The position numbers and the translations under genes were made by a program. From contig DIXO01000028.1 of the NCBI GenBank assembly GCA_002428735.1, positions 1-64,000 on the forward strand: a stretch of 64,000 bases of DNA, read 5' to 3'. This DNA comes from Syntrophaceae bacterium UBA6078 (GTDB taxonomy: Bacteria > Desulfobacterota > Syntrophia > Syntrophales > UBA2210). The notes beneath the pieces are model-generated. The model had not been told where the DNA came from, made no database searches, and worked only from the letters and a program-made list of their open reading frames with translations. Positions 30,228 to 39,398 of this stretch are shown piece after piece. The first letter of the stretch is position 1. The number at the start of each line of letters is the position of its first letter.

Positions 30228-31643
30228 ATGAGCGAAACTTTTTTGCACGGTGTTGAAGTGCTCCAGATCGATGACGGGCCGCGCCCGATTCAGACGGTGC
30301 GGAGCAGCGTCATCGGGCTGATCGGCACGGCGCCCGACGCGGATCCCGCTGTCTTTCCGCTGAACACGCCCGTATTGATTGCCGGGTCACGGCTTGAGGC
30401 GGCCGGGCTGGACACGGTGGGCGACGGCGAGGGGACGCTGCCTGACGCCATGGACGCGATTTTCGACCAGGCGGGCGCCGTGGTGGTGGTCGTGCGGGTG
30501 GACGAGGGGGCGTCTCTGGCCGAGACGATAGCCAACGTGGTCGGCGGGGTTGACGGCGATACGGGCGCCTATGAAGGGGTGCAGGCATTTCTGGCGGCGG
30601 AGAGCGTGCTGGGCTTTGCCCCGCGCATCCTGTGCGCTCCGGGGTTCACGTCCGAGCGCCCCACCGGGGTAACGTCCGTCGCTGTGACAGAGGGCGGGAG
30701 CGGCTATACCTCGGCGCCTGCGGTGACCTTCACCGGCGGCGAGGGGTCGGGAGCCGAAGCGACGGCGGTGATCGAGGAGGGGGCTGTGACGGCCGTGACT
30801 GTCACCAAGAGCGGGAGCGGCTATACCGCCGCGCCCACGGTTGGCTTTACCGGGGGCGAGGGGTCGGGAGCCGCAGCGACGGCGTCTATCGATTCATACG
30901 CGAATCCGGTGGTGTCGGAACTCCTCGGCATTGCCGACCGGCTGCGGGCGGTCATTATCGCCGACGGGCCGGATACCAACGACGCGGACGCCATCGAATG
31001 GGCCGGCGATTTCGGCAGCAAGCGGGTCTATGTGGTCGATCCGGGGGTCAAGATCTACGACAGCGAGGGGGATATCGTCAGCCAGCCCGCAAGCGCACGG
31101 GTGGCGGGAATGATCGCCAAGAGCGACGCCGATCGGGGGTTCTGGTGGAGCCCGTCGAACCGCGAGATGTACGGCATCATCGGCACCACGCGAAATGTCG
31201 ATTTTGCGCTGGGGGACGCGAACGCCCGGGCGAATCTCTTGAACGAGCAGAACGTGGCCACCATCATCAGGCAGGATGGGTACCGGCTGTGGGGCAACCG
31301 GACCCTGTCGTCCGATCCCGTCTGGGCTTTTCTGAGCGTGGTCCGGACGGCGGACATGATCAACGAGAGTCTGCTCAGGGCGCACCTGTGGGCCGTGGAT
31401 CGCAACATCACCAAGACCTATATCGAGGACGTCCTGGAGGGGGTGAACGCCTACCTGGCGACGCTCAAGGCCAAGGGGGCTATCCTGGGAGGAACGTGCT
31501 GGGCCGATCCCGAGCTGAACACGCCCACGGAGCTGGCCGCGGGGAAGGTGTACTTCGACTTTGATTTTACGCCGCCGGCGCCGGCGGAGCATGTGACGTT
31601 CCGCAGCAGGCTGGTGAACGATTATTTTGAGGAGGTGATCTGA
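30228..31643 (+). CDS. Tail sheath protein (Mu L/P2 FI type) with an inserted repeat domain
   Basis: 471 residues. The sheath core is clear at both ends: FLHGVEVLQIDDGPRPIQ at the start, then RLRAVIIADGP, and RSRLVNDYFEEVI at the end. Residues about 147-221 are two copies of a glycine-rich beta motif (GSGYTSAPAVTFTGGEGSG and GSGYTAAPTVGFTGGEGSG), placed directly after the LCAPGF strand of the core. The motif resembles repeats in phage and bacterial surface proteins and probably decorates the sheath exterior. AGGAGAGGAG precedes the start. Confidence 0.9.
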   Translation: MSETFLHGVEVLQIDDGPRPIQTVRSSVIGLIGTAPDADPAVFPLNTPVLIAGSRLEAAGLDTVGDGEGTLPDAMDAIFDQAGAVVVVVRVDEGASLAETIANVVGGVDGDTGAYEGVQAFLAAESVLGFAPRILCAPGFTSERPTGVTSVAVTEGGSGYTSAPAVTFTGGEGSGAEATAVIEEGAVTAVTVTKSGSGYTAAPTVGFTGGEGSGAAATASIDSYANPVVSELLGIADRLRAVIIADGPDTNDADAIEWAGDFGSKRVYVVDPGVKIYDSEGDIVSQPASARVAGMIAKSDADRGFWWSPSNREMYGIIGTTRNVDFALGDANARANLLNEQNVATIIRQDGYRLWGNRTLSSDPVWAFLSVVRTADMINESLLRAHLWAVDRNITKTYIEDVLEGVNAYLATLKAKGAILGGTCWADPELNTPTELAAGKVYFDFDFTPPAPAEHVTFRSRLVNDYFEEVI

Positions 31644-32158
31644 TGGCTCAGATGCCGCGCGTATTGAAGAATTTTTCACTGATCGTTGACGGGCGGGGCT
31701 ACGCGGGACGGGTCACGGAGCTGACCCTGCCCAAGCTGACCCGTAAAATGGAGGAGTTTCGCGGCGGCGGCATGAACGCCCCCGTTGAACTCGACATGGG
31801 GATGGAGAAGCTGGAATGTGATTTTACCCTCAAGGAGTATAACGAAGAGGTGTTGAAACTCTTCGGCCTGGTGGATCACGCCGGGGTCTCGGTGCGCATG
31901 AAAGGCGCCCTCGAGGGCGATGACGCCGCCGGGACGGTGACGCCCGTGGAGGTGACGCTGCGGGGGCGATGGCGCGAACTGGACGGAGGCGGCTGGAAAC
32001 CGGGCGAGGAGACGGCGCTGAAGGTGCAGATGGCGTGCAGCTACTACAAATACGTGTCGGGCGGCGAGACGCTGATCGAGATCGATGTGGTCAACATGAT
32101 CGAACGGGTGAACGGCGTGGATCGCCTGGAGGCGATACGGTCCGCCATTGGAGGATGA
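31643..32158 (+). CDS. Tail tube protein (P2 FII-like)
   Basis: 171 residues of the contractile-tail tube family (LKNFSLIVDGRGYAGRVTEL at the N-terminus, DFTLKEYNEEVLKLFGL, and a beta-rich C-terminus). The tube forms inside the sheath. It starts on the last base of the sheath stop codon (overlap of 1 bp). No repeats. Confidence 0.9.
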   Translation: MAQMPRVLKNFSLIVDGRGYAGRVTELTLPKLTRKMEEFRGGGMNAPVELDMGMEKLECDFTLKEYNEEVLKLFGLVDHAGVSVRMKGALEGDDAAGTVTPVEVTLRGRWRELDGGGWKPGEETALKVQMACSYYKYVSGGETLIEIDVVNMIERVNGVDRLEAIRSAIGG

Positions 32159-32159
32159 T

Positions 32160-32405
32160 GTGGAATCGGTTACCGTGACATTGCAGCACCCCGTCGAGGC
32201 CCGGGGACAGAGCGCCGACCGGCTGACCATGCGCCGGCCGAAGGTGCGTGATCTGCTCTCCGCCGAACGGCAGGGGAAGGGGGACGCGGAGCGGGAGATA
32301 GTCCTCTTCGCGTCGCTGTGCGAGGTGGATCCGAAGATCATTGAAGAGCTGGATCTCGCGGACTACGGCGTGCTGCAGGAGACATACCGGGGTTTTTTGT
32401 CCTGA
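32160..32405 (+). CDS. Tail assembly chaperone E (short form)
   Basis: 81 residues with a GTG start 1 bp after the tube stop. It has the basic-acidic pattern of P2 E-type chaperones (TVTLQHPVEARGQSADRLTM, FASLCEVDPKIIEELDLADY). It bridges tape measure and tube proteins in tail assembly. Its last sense codons lie on the T_TTT_TTG slippery heptamer at 32393-32399, which allows a longer E+E' form. Confidence 0.8.
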   Translation: MESVTVTLQHPVEARGQSADRLTMRRPKVRDLLSAERQGKGDAEREIVLFASLCEVDPKIIEELDLADYGVLQETYRGFLS

Positions 32406-32542
32406 CCGTCGATGCGTGCCGACGGGCGGTTCTGGTGCTGAACAGCTACACGCAGTGGGACTACGGGGATCTGATGGACATGCCTGTGGATGAGCTTGTC
32501 CTGTGGCTGGATGAGGCGCGTCGCGTCTATGGAAAAGGCTAG
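32160..32542 (+). CDS. E+E' tail chaperone made by -1 frameshift
   Basis: At 32393-32399 the zero-frame codons TTT TTG sit on T_TTT_TTG, the same heptamer used by phage P2. A -1 slip continues from GTC at 32399 to the TAG at 32540-32542, adding 47 residues (VLTVDACRRAVLVLNSYTQW ... ELVLWLDEARRVYGKG) for a total of 127. The W-x-YGDLMDMPVDEL pattern of the extension is typical of E'. The tape measure gene follows 3 bp later. Confidence 0.85.
32393..32399 (+). promoter_or_regulatory. Programmed -1 ribosomal frameshift site
   Basis: T_TTT_TTG in the correct zero-frame phase, followed six bases later by the E stop codon. The -1 frame stays open for 47 codons with an E'-like sequence. Confidence 0.85.
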
Positions 32543-32545
32543 CGC

Positions 32546-34321
32546 ATGAGCAAGGACCTGAAACTGGGGATCACCATCAAGGGGGCGCTGGATCGCAGTT
32601 ATACCCACGCCCTGGGGAGCGCCGGACGCAGCCTGGATCAGACAGGAGAATCGGTTCGGGGCCTGGGGCGGGAGTACACCCGCCTGGAGCAGAGGATGTC
32701 GCGCAAGAGCGCGGCGGCGGCGCGGCTGGGCGAGCTCAAGGGGCATATCCTGGGCGTGGCCGGCGCCGTGTACGCGGCTGCGCGCATGATTCGCGGGGCG
32801 GCGGCCTTTGAAGAGGCCGAGGTGCGGCTCTCGACGGTCCTCAATACGGACGATCTGGGGCGGGACATGGCCGCCGCCAGGCGGCACGCGCTGGATTTCA
32901 GCCGGCGCAATATCGCGACCGAAACGGAGATGCTCACCATCCAGTACGCGCTCTCCTCGGCGGGGATGGATGCCGCAATGTCCCGCGCGGGATCGGAGAT
33001 CGTGTCGAAGGTGGCAAAGGTCACCGGCGGCGCGGCGGAGGGGGTGGGCGAGGTTGTTGCCACCGTCTTCAATAACCTGGGCGCCGGACTGGAGGGGGAG
33101 GCATCCGAACGGCTGGAACGGATCGGCGAGCTCCTGACGAAGACGCAGTTCAAGTTCCAGATCCGGGATTTCGGCCAGCTGGGGGAATCGATGAAGATGG
33201 CCACGCCCGCGCTGAGCCAGTTCAATGTGGCTCTCGATCAGGGCCTGACCCTGGTCGGGGCGCTCAACTCGGCGGGGATGCAGGGATCCATGGCCGGGAC
33301 GGCCCTGTCGGCAACGTTCCGCCAGCTGAGCAAGGCATCCAAAGAATTCGGGTTTGAGATCGCCCGCGACGCCACAGGCGGACTGGATTTCATCCGGACC
33401 ATGGAGAATCTGTCCGAGGCGATCGGGGGGTTTGACGAACTGGATCAGGACACTATCGATCAGCTCCAGCAGGCGTTCGGCGACGAAGGGATGCGGGGCG
33501 TGGTGCTCCTGGGAAAGCAGCTGGGCGGGCTGCGCGACGCGCAGCGCGACGTGGCGGAATCGAGCCGCGGCCTGATCGACAAGAGTTACCAGGGATTTCT
33601 GGCATCAACGAGCGGACAGATGGCGCTCTTGGGCAACAATGTGCGCATCCTGGGGCTGACCTTCGCCAGCACACTGCTTCCGTCCGTCAATGCCGTCCTG
33701 AAGCCGCTGGCGGCGACGGCAGGATGGGTGGGCGCCATGATCGAGCGGTTCCCCTGGGCAGGGCGCCTGATCGGCGGGGCGGCAGCCGGGCTCGGGATCT
33801 TCGTCGGGGCGCTGGTGGCGGTGACGGCGGCGACATGGCTCTGGAACGCGGCGCTCCTGGCTAATCCCATCGGGCTGACGGTTGCCGCGATCGGGGGCGC
33901 GGCGGCGATGATTATCACGTTCTGGGATCCCATCGCCGGGTTTTTTATGGGCCTGTGGAAGACCATTAAAGCCCTCTTTAAGGAGGGGGTCGGCTTTCTG
34001 ACCGGGATATGGGAGCAGAGCCCCCTGGGTCTCTTGTTCAAGGCGGGGTCAAAGCTGGCGTCCCTGGGGGGAACGGCCCTGGGCGCGGTATTCGGCGACG
34101 GCGGCGGGGCGGCTCTGGCAATGGCCGGGGGCGGCCTGGTCCCCGAACCGGCCCTGGCGGCGGGACCACGGGGGGGAGTAACCGCAACAGTCAACGCTCC
34201 CATTACGATCAATACCCACCCCGGCATGGACGAGCGGGCGGTGGCCGAAGAGGTGGACCGCAAGCTGCGCGAGCGGGAGCGGGAGTCCGAGGCGCGCGCA
34301 CGGGGGGTGCTCCATGACTGA
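32546..34321 (+). CDS. Tail tape measure protein
   Basis: 591 residues. A helical N-terminus (YTHALGSAGRSLDQTGESVR), TP901-like core (FEEAEVRLSTVLNTDD, LTIQYALSSAGMDAAM) and two or three hydrophobic segments (GAAAGLGIFVGALVAVTAAT, PIGLTVAAIGGAAAMIITF) mark a tape measure. It sets tail length and acts in DNA ejection; 591 residues predicts a short tail. The C-terminal RKLRERERESEARARG helix is strongly charged. Overlaps the next gene by 8 bp. Confidence 0.9.
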   Translation: MSKDLKLGITIKGALDRSYTHALGSAGRSLDQTGESVRGLGREYTRLEQRMSRKSAAAARLGELKGHILGVAGAVYAAARMIRGAAAFEEAEVRLSTVLNTDDLGRDMAAARRHALDFSRRNIATETEMLTIQYALSSAGMDAAMSRAGSEIVSKVAKVTGGAAEGVGEVVATVFNNLGAGLEGEASERLERIGELLTKTQFKFQIRDFGQLGESMKMATPALSQFNVALDQGLTLVGALNSAGMQGSMAGTALSATFRQLSKASKEFGFEIARDATGGLDFIRTMENLSEAIGGFDELDQDTIDQLQQAFGDEGMRGVVLLGKQLGGLRDAQRDVAESSRGLIDKSYQGFLASTSGQMALLGNNVRILGLTFASTLLPSVNAVLKPLAATAGWVGAMIERFPWAGRLIGGAAAGLGIFVGALVAVTAATWLWNAALLANPIGLTVAAIGGAAAMIITFWDPIAGFFMGLWKTIKALFKEGVGFLTGIWEQSPLGLLFKAGSKLASLGGTALGAVFGDGGGAALAMAGGGLVPEPALAAGPRGGVTATVNAPITINTHPGMDERAVAEEVDRKLRERERESEARARGVLHD

Positions 34322-34712
34322 TGTGATGATGATGCTCGGCCTGGAGTATCAGTTTTCCCTGTCGTCGTCCGCGTACCAGCAGCTGCGGCGCAGCACCGAG
34401 TACCGGTGGCCTGTCCAGGAGCGGCTCCGGCGGCGGCCCGCCCGGCAATTCGTCGGTCCGGGGAATGACGCCATCGAGTTGTCAGGGACTATCTACCCCC
34501 ATTACCGGGGCGGCCTCCGGCAGATGGAGTGCATGCGGGCGGTGGCCGGACAGGGGGAGCCGCTGCGCCTGGTTGACGGACGGGGAATATCCTGGGGACG
34601 GTGGTGCATTGAACGGATCGAGGAGACGCAGACGGTGTTCTTTCGGAACGGGGATCCCCGCCGCGTCGAGTTTCATCTCAGCCTGAGCCGGTACGGGGAG
34701 GACGACGAGTAA
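34314..34712 (+). CDS. Tail protein U (P2 GpU-like)
   Basis: 132 residues with the GpU pattern: MLGLEYQFSLSSSAYQQLRR, RPARQFVGPGNDAIELSG and the YPHYRGGLRQMECMRAVA stretch. GpU is the tail terminator. It overlaps the tape measure gene and is followed immediately by gpX. Confidence 0.85.
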   Translation: MTDVMMMLGLEYQFSLSSSAYQQLRRSTEYRWPVQERLRRRPARQFVGPGNDAIELSGTIYPHYRGGLRQMECMRAVAGQGEPLRLVDGRGISWGRWCIERIEETQTVFFRNGDPRRVEFHLSLSRYGEDDE

Positions 34713-34919
34713 ATGCAGCAGTATCTCACGCGCGACGGGGACACGCTCGACTGGATATGCCGCAAGCAGTACGGCAGGGAGGCCGGGGCGGTGGAGGCGG
34801 TATTGGAGGCCAATCCGGGACTGGCGGCGCTGGGGCCGGTCTATGATGCCGGGGTACGTGTCGAGCTGCCCTCTCTGCCTGAGGCGCCGGCACAATCGGC
34901 AGTACGTCTCTGGGATTGA
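34713..34919 (+). CDS. Tail protein X (LysM-like)
   Basis: 68 residues matching the GpX family: YLTRDGDTLDWICRKQYGR and VLEANPGLAALGPVYDAGV, a LysM-like fold. It starts on the base after the gpU stop. In P2 X is needed for tail assembly. Confidence 0.88.
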   Translation: MQQYLTRDGDTLDWICRKQYGREAGAVEAVLEANPGLAALGPVYDAGVRVELPSLPEAPAQSAVRLWD

Positions 34920-34924
34920 AGACG

Positions 34925-35902
34925 ATGACACCTGACTATCAGATACGAGCCGATACGCGGGACGTGACCGCCACACTGCGGGGACGGCTGGTCTCGCTTT
35001 CCCTTTCGGACGCGGCGGGGATCGACAGCGACGGGCTCAGCCTGGTCCTCGACGACCGGGACGGAGGCATCGAGATGCCCCGGACAGGGGCCGAGCTGGA
35101 TGTGTCGCTGGGGTACCGGGACACGGGCCTCGTCCGGATGGGCTTCTATGTGGTGGACGAAGTGTCGCTGTCGGGGCCGCCTTCGACCATGACGGTCCGG
35201 GGACGGGCGGCCGACTTGCGCCAGGGGATGAAGAGGCCGCGCACCCGGCCCTGGGACGGCGTTTCTCTGGGTGATATTGTGACGGCCATCGCCGGAGAAC
35301 ATGGCTATGAAGCGCGGATCGCCGCGGCGCTTGCACAGGAGGTCCTGGAACATATCGACCAGGTCGATGAGAGCGATCTGCATTTTCTGACCCGCCTCGC
35401 CCGTGAACGCGGGGCGCTGGCGAAACCGGCGGGCGGGATGCTGCTCTTCGTTCTCCGGGGCGAAGCAAAAAGCGCGACAGGCAGGGATCTGCCCCCGGTG
35501 ACACTCACGGCGGGGGAGATCGGCCATTTTGAGACGACCTATGCCGAGCGGGGAAAGTATCCCGCTGTCCGGGCACGCTGGCACGACACGGCGGACGCGG
35601 AGGAGCTGTCGGTGACCGTGGGGGTGGGCGAGCCGGTATATATCATCGGGAGGCGCTATCCCGACAGGCCCGCGGCACAGAAGGCGGCGGAGGCCCGGCT
35701 GGACGCATTCACCCGGGGAGTGGGCACCCTGCGCCTTACCTGCGAGGGGAATACCCGCATCGCCGCGGAGGCCCGCCTGACAGTGTCCGGCGTGCGGGAT
35801 GGCGTCAATGGCGAATGGACCATAACACGGGCGGTTCACCGCCTTGATCGCGGCGGCTACGCCTGTGACATCGAGGCGGAATCACTTGCGGGGGGCGCAT
35901 GA
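34925..35902 (+). CDS. Late control/baseplate hub protein D (P2 GpD-like)
   Basis: 325 residues from ATG at 34925 (a TTG at 34916 overlaps the gpX stop in the same frame). The gp27-like hub fold is indicated by VTATLRGRLVSLSLSDAAG, VLDDRDGGIEMPRTG and ADLRQGMKRPRTRPWDG, then YIIGRRYPDRPAAQKAAEA near the end. The family forms the base-plate hub on which the V spike sits. No repeats. Confidence 0.88.
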   Translation: MTPDYQIRADTRDVTATLRGRLVSLSLSDAAGIDSDGLSLVLDDRDGGIEMPRTGAELDVSLGYRDTGLVRMGFYVVDEVSLSGPPSTMTVRGRAADLRQGMKRPRTRPWDGVSLGDIVTAIAGEHGYEARIAAALAQEVLEHIDQVDESDLHFLTRLARERGALAKPAGGMLLFVLRGEAKSATGRDLPPVTLTAGEIGHFETTYAERGKYPAVRARWHDTADAEELSVTVGVGEPVYIIGRRYPDRPAAQKAAEARLDAFTRGVGTLRLTCEGNTRIAAEARLTVSGVRDGVNGEWTITRAVHRLDRGGYACDIEAESLAGGA

Positions 35903-36240
35903 TGACCGGGACAGACGCGGCAACGGGACGGCGACTTGCGGGTATCGCTCACCTCCGCCAATCCATCGCCGACATACTGACAACGCCGTTGGGGACCAGG
36001 GTCATGCGGCGCACCTACGGCTCCCGGCTGTACCGCCTGGTTGACCGTCCTCTGACGCCGGGTCTCTTGGTAGAGCTCTACGCGGCCACGGTGGACGCCC
36101 TTGCCACCTGGGAGCCGCGGATACGAGTGACGTCTGTGGCTGCCGATAACGGGGGAGCGACGGGGGCGGTGAGCCTGACCATTGAGGGACGGTATCTCCC
36201 CGACGGTCAGGAGGTGAAACTGGAGGGGATACAGCTATGA
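35899..36240 (+). CDS. Baseplate wedge protein W (gp25/lysozyme-like family)
   Basis: 113 residues with the classic W/gp25 pattern: LRQSIADILTTPLGTRVMRR and RTYGSRLYRLVDRPLTP. A structural wedge component. Starts inside the end of gpD and overlaps gpJ by 4 bp. Confidence 0.9.
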   Translation: MMTGTDAATGRRLAGIAHLRQSIADILTTPLGTRVMRRTYGSRLYRLVDRPLTPGLLVELYAATVDALATWEPRIRVTSVAADNGGATGAVSLTIEGRYLPDGQEVKLEGIQL

Positions 36241-37133
36241 CGACGATTGACCTGTCTCAGATGCCACGGCCGGACGTGGTTGAGGCCCTGGAGTTTGAGG
36301 CGATCCTGGCGGAGATGCTGGCCGATCTGCGCAGCCGCGACCCGGAGTTCGACGCGCTGGTGGAGTCGGACCCGGCCTATAAGGTGCTCGAGGTCTGCGC
36401 CTATCGGGAGATGCTCGTGCGGCAGCGGGTGAACGACGCGGCCCGCGCGGTGATGCTGGCCTATGCGGCCGGAACGGATCTCGATCATCTGGCCGCGCTC
36501 TATGGCGTTACGCGGCTTCTTGCCGATCCCGGCGACCCGGAGGCAATCCCGCCGGTTCTTCCGGTCTGGGAGTCGGATGCGCGGCTCCGCGAGCGGGTCC
36601 AGATGGCCCCGGAGCGGCTCAGCGTGGCCGGCCCGGAGGGGGCCTATCGGTTTCACGCCCTGTCGGCGGACGCGGATGTGCGGGACGTGGCGGTTTCGTC
36701 GCCGACGCCGGGCAGCGTGCTGGTAACGGTGCTGTCGCAACAGGGGGACGGGGCGCCGGATCAGGGGATGCTGGACGCGGTCGATGCGGCATTGACGGAT
36801 CGCACCGTGCGGCCCCTGACGGACAGCGTGAGCGTTCAGGCGGCAACGATCATTCCCTGGTCCATCGAGGCGGAACTGGCGCTGTTCGACGGGCCTGACC
36901 CGGCAGTGGTTCTGGCGGCGGCGGAAGAGGCGGCGGCGGCGTATGCGGCCGAGCAGCACATGCTGGGACGGGATATCACGCTGTCGGGGGTTTACGCGGC
37001 GTTGCACCGGCCCGGGGTGCAGAATGTGCTGTTGGCAAGCCCGGTTGACGACATTACCGTGGAGGCCGACGAGGCGGCCTGGTGCGCCGAAGTGGCGCTG
37101 ACCACATCGACGGGAGGGGGCGGCGGTGAGTAA
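36237..37133 (+). CDS. Baseplate protein J (P2 GpJ-like)
   Basis: 298 residues. LADLRSRDPEFDALVESDPA, AYREMLVRQRVNDAARAVML and AAGTDLDHLAALYGVTRL are the family's signature stretches. Wedge component binding W and I. Overlaps gpI by 8 bp. Confidence 0.92.
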   Translation: MTTIDLSQMPRPDVVEALEFEAILAEMLADLRSRDPEFDALVESDPAYKVLEVCAYREMLVRQRVNDAARAVMLAYAAGTDLDHLAALYGVTRLLADPGDPEAIPPVLPVWESDARLRERVQMAPERLSVAGPEGAYRFHALSADADVRDVAVSSPTPGSVLVTVLSQQGDGAPDQGMLDAVDAALTDRTVRPLTDSVSVQAATIIPWSIEAELALFDGPDPAVVLAAAEEAAAAYAAEQHMLGRDITLSGVYAALHRPGVQNVLLASPVDDITVEADEAAWCAEVALTTSTGGGGGE

Positions 37134-37743
37134 CACGCGCAATCATCTGCTTCCGCCGAATGCGACGGCGGCTGAACGGGCGATGGCTGAAGCGGCGGGG
37201 AGAATGTCTGATGTGCCGGTCCCGGTGGGGACGCTGTGGGATCCATGGACGTGCCCGGCGGGGGCGCTTCCCTGGCTGGCCTGGGCGCTGTCGGTGGACG
37301 TGTGGGATGCGGCCTGGCCTGAAAGCACCAAACGGGCCGTGATTGCCGAGGCCCTGATTGTGCACCGGAAAAAGGGCACGCCCTGGGCCGTTGAACAGGC
37401 TCTGCGGGTGGCCGGGGCGCCGGATATTGCGCTGGAGGAGTGGTTCGAGTTCGGCGGAGACCCCTATTATTTCCGGGTGCTGGTTTCGACCCGCGAGGAG
37501 GGCGCCCTCACACCCGGGATGGTCGGCCGGATGATGTCGGATGTCGCGCAATTCAAGAATGTGCGGTCATGGGGCGCCCTGCGGATAACCCAGGAGGGCG
37601 ACCTGGCGGCCTCGTGGGGCGCGATGACGCGGTATCGCCCGGTGGTGACCGTGTTTCCCGCGGCACTGTCCGTCGAACTGGAGGCAGCGGCGTACAATTA
37701 CGGCTGCGGCGTACATGTCGCGGCGAGGATCGATATCTTCTAA
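37126..37743 (+). CDS. Tail protein I (P2 GpI-like)
   Basis: 205 residues: LLPPNATAAERAMAEAAGRM and PWLAWALSVDVWDAAWPEST are typical of GpI, which joins the baseplate to the tail fibres. The stop is followed by the AAGGAGGAG ribosome-binding site of the fibre gene. Confidence 0.9.
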   Translation: MSNTRNHLLPPNATAAERAMAEAAGRMSDVPVPVGTLWDPWTCPAGALPWLAWALSVDVWDAAWPESTKRAVIAEALIVHRKKGTPWAVEQALRVAGAPDIALEEWFEFGGDPYYFRVLVSTREEGALTPGMVGRMMSDVAQFKNVRSWGALRITQEGDLAASWGAMTRYRPVVTVFPAALSVELEAAAYNYGCGVHVAARIDIF

Positions 37744-37753
37744 GGAGGAGCCC

Positions 37754-39385
37754 ATGAGATTTTCCGGATTTGTTTTGACAAAAAAAGGGCAGGCACTGCT
37801 GGCGAAAGTGCAGGGGGGTGAAACGCTCACGTTCACCAAGGCTGCCACGGGGGCGGGACAGCCCCCGCCGAATGACGCGCCCTTTATGGCCACCGCCGAT
37901 CTGGGTGTGGCCACGATCGTGCGCAGCGAAAACGGCGCGGCCGGCGCTGTCGATGTTAACACGGGGTTCGATATCACCGAGATCCAGCCCGGAAGCGGGA
38001 CGACGGCGGCGGTGACGGAGGTGGAGCCTCTGGCGGCGGCGGAGCTGTCAGGCGGCGAGTATTTTGTGCTCGAATCGCCCGCCATTGCCTTCCATGTGTG
38101 GTTCCGTGTGGCCGGCTCGGGCGACGATCCCGCGCCGGAGAATTCGGTTGGGATCAGGGTGGATGTGGCGGCGCTGGACAGCGCCCTGACGGTCGCGCAA
38201 AAACTCGCGACGGCGCTGGATCAGTACCGGCTGGAGATGTCGGATATGTACGCCCTGATCGACCAGCGGCAGGAACTGGCCATCCAGTCGGTGACACGGG
38301 TGGACGACGTGGTGAGCGAGATATTGACGGTGCTGACGAACGACGGCCTGGCCACGGGGTATTATCTGTGTGAGCTCGGCATCTTCGCTACCGATCCTGA
38401 CGATGGGGAAATCCTCTATGCTCTGGCGAACGCCGGAACCGCCGGCGATTACTTCCCGGCGGAGGGCGGGAGCACGCTGATCGAGGCGGAGCTGCGCATG
38501 AGAACGATTATAGCGGCAGACGCCGTGCTGAGCATGTCGGTGTCCCCCGGCGTGTATGCGTCTCTGTCGGTGTTTATGGCGGATAAACAGGGCCGGGCGT
38601 GGAAAGAGCCGGTCCGGGCGGCGTCGACCGAGGATATCACCCTGTCGGGCACGCAGACGGTGGATGGCGTTGCCCTGACGGCCATGGACCGGGTCCTGGT
38701 CAAGGATCAATCCGACGCGACGGAGAACGGGATATATTCCGTTGCCGCGGGCGAGTGGGCACGGGCCGAGGATGCCGACAGCGACGAGAAGATCAGGCCC
38801 GGCATGCTGGTGCCCGTGGCGGAGGGCGATGCAAACGCCGATTCCCTGTGGGTGCTGGCCACTGACGGAATAATCGAGCTGGGAACGACGAATCTGACGT
38901 TTATAAACAGCAATCACCAGGCCATCCCCTATGGCGCCGAAATGCTCTGGCCCACGGAGACCGTGCCCGACGGGTGGCTGGAGGAGGACGGGTCGTCTCT
39001 CACGCGCGCAGCGTACCCGGAGCTGTTCGCTGTTATCGGCACCCTGTACGGCACTGCCGATGGCGATCACTTCAATCTCCCTGATGCGCGGGGGGCCTTC
39101 CCCCGCGCCTGGAATCATGGGGCCGGAGTCGATCCCGACGCTGCATCGCGTACCGCACCCACGGCTCCAGGGGCCACAATCTCCGCCGGTGATCACGTGG
39201 GCACGCAGCAACTCGACCTACTAAAATCACATACGCATAACTTTAATGTGACAGCTACAGCCCTTTCTGGAGGTACGGCTTACGAACCTATCGGGGGAAG
39301 CGGTGGTGTCCTTACTGCAGCAACCGGTGGCAACGAAACCAGACCAGTCAACACTGCCCGCATGATGATCATGCGGGCCTATTAG
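37754..39385 (+). CDS. Tail fibre protein with collar domain
   Basis: 543 residues. The N-terminal part (SGFVLTKKGQALLAKVQGGE) is the baseplate-binding Mu-type fibre domain, residues about 280-390 form a beta-rich shaft, and the tail collar domain lies near residue 395-460 (VPDGWLEEDGSSLTRAAYPE, FNLPDARGAFPRAWNHG). A variable tip (HTHNFNVTATALSGGTAYEP) ends in the conserved NTARMMIMRAY. It decides host range. No repeats; the C-terminal 200 bp is lower in GC, as for exchangeable tips. Confidence 0.88.
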   Translation: MRFSGFVLTKKGQALLAKVQGGETLTFTKAATGAGQPPPNDAPFMATADLGVATIVRSENGAAGAVDVNTGFDITEIQPGSGTTAAVTEVEPLAAAELSGGEYFVLESPAIAFHVWFRVAGSGDDPAPENSVGIRVDVAALDSALTVAQKLATALDQYRLEMSDMYALIDQRQELAIQSVTRVDDVVSEILTVLTNDGLATGYYLCELGIFATDPDDGEILYALANAGTAGDYFPAEGGSTLIEAELRMRTIIAADAVLSMSVSPGVYASLSVFMADKQGRAWKEPVRAASTEDITLSGTQTVDGVALTAMDRVLVKDQSDATENGIYSVAAGEWARAEDADSDEKIRPGMLVPVAEGDANADSLWVLATDGIIELGTTNLTFINSNHQAIPYGAEMLWPTETVPDGWLEEDGSSLTRAAYPELFAVIGTLYGTADGDHFNLPDARGAFPRAWNHGAGVDPDAASRTAPTAPGATISAGDHVGTQQLDLLKSHTHNFNVTATALSGGTAYEPIGGSGGVLTAATGGNETRPVNTARMMIMRAY

Positions 39386-39398
39386 GAGGACAAACAAC

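Noticed and set aside
37754..39385. Possible diversity-generating retroelement at the tail fibre
   Set aside because: No reverse transcriptase gene and no template repeat were seen near the fibre gene.
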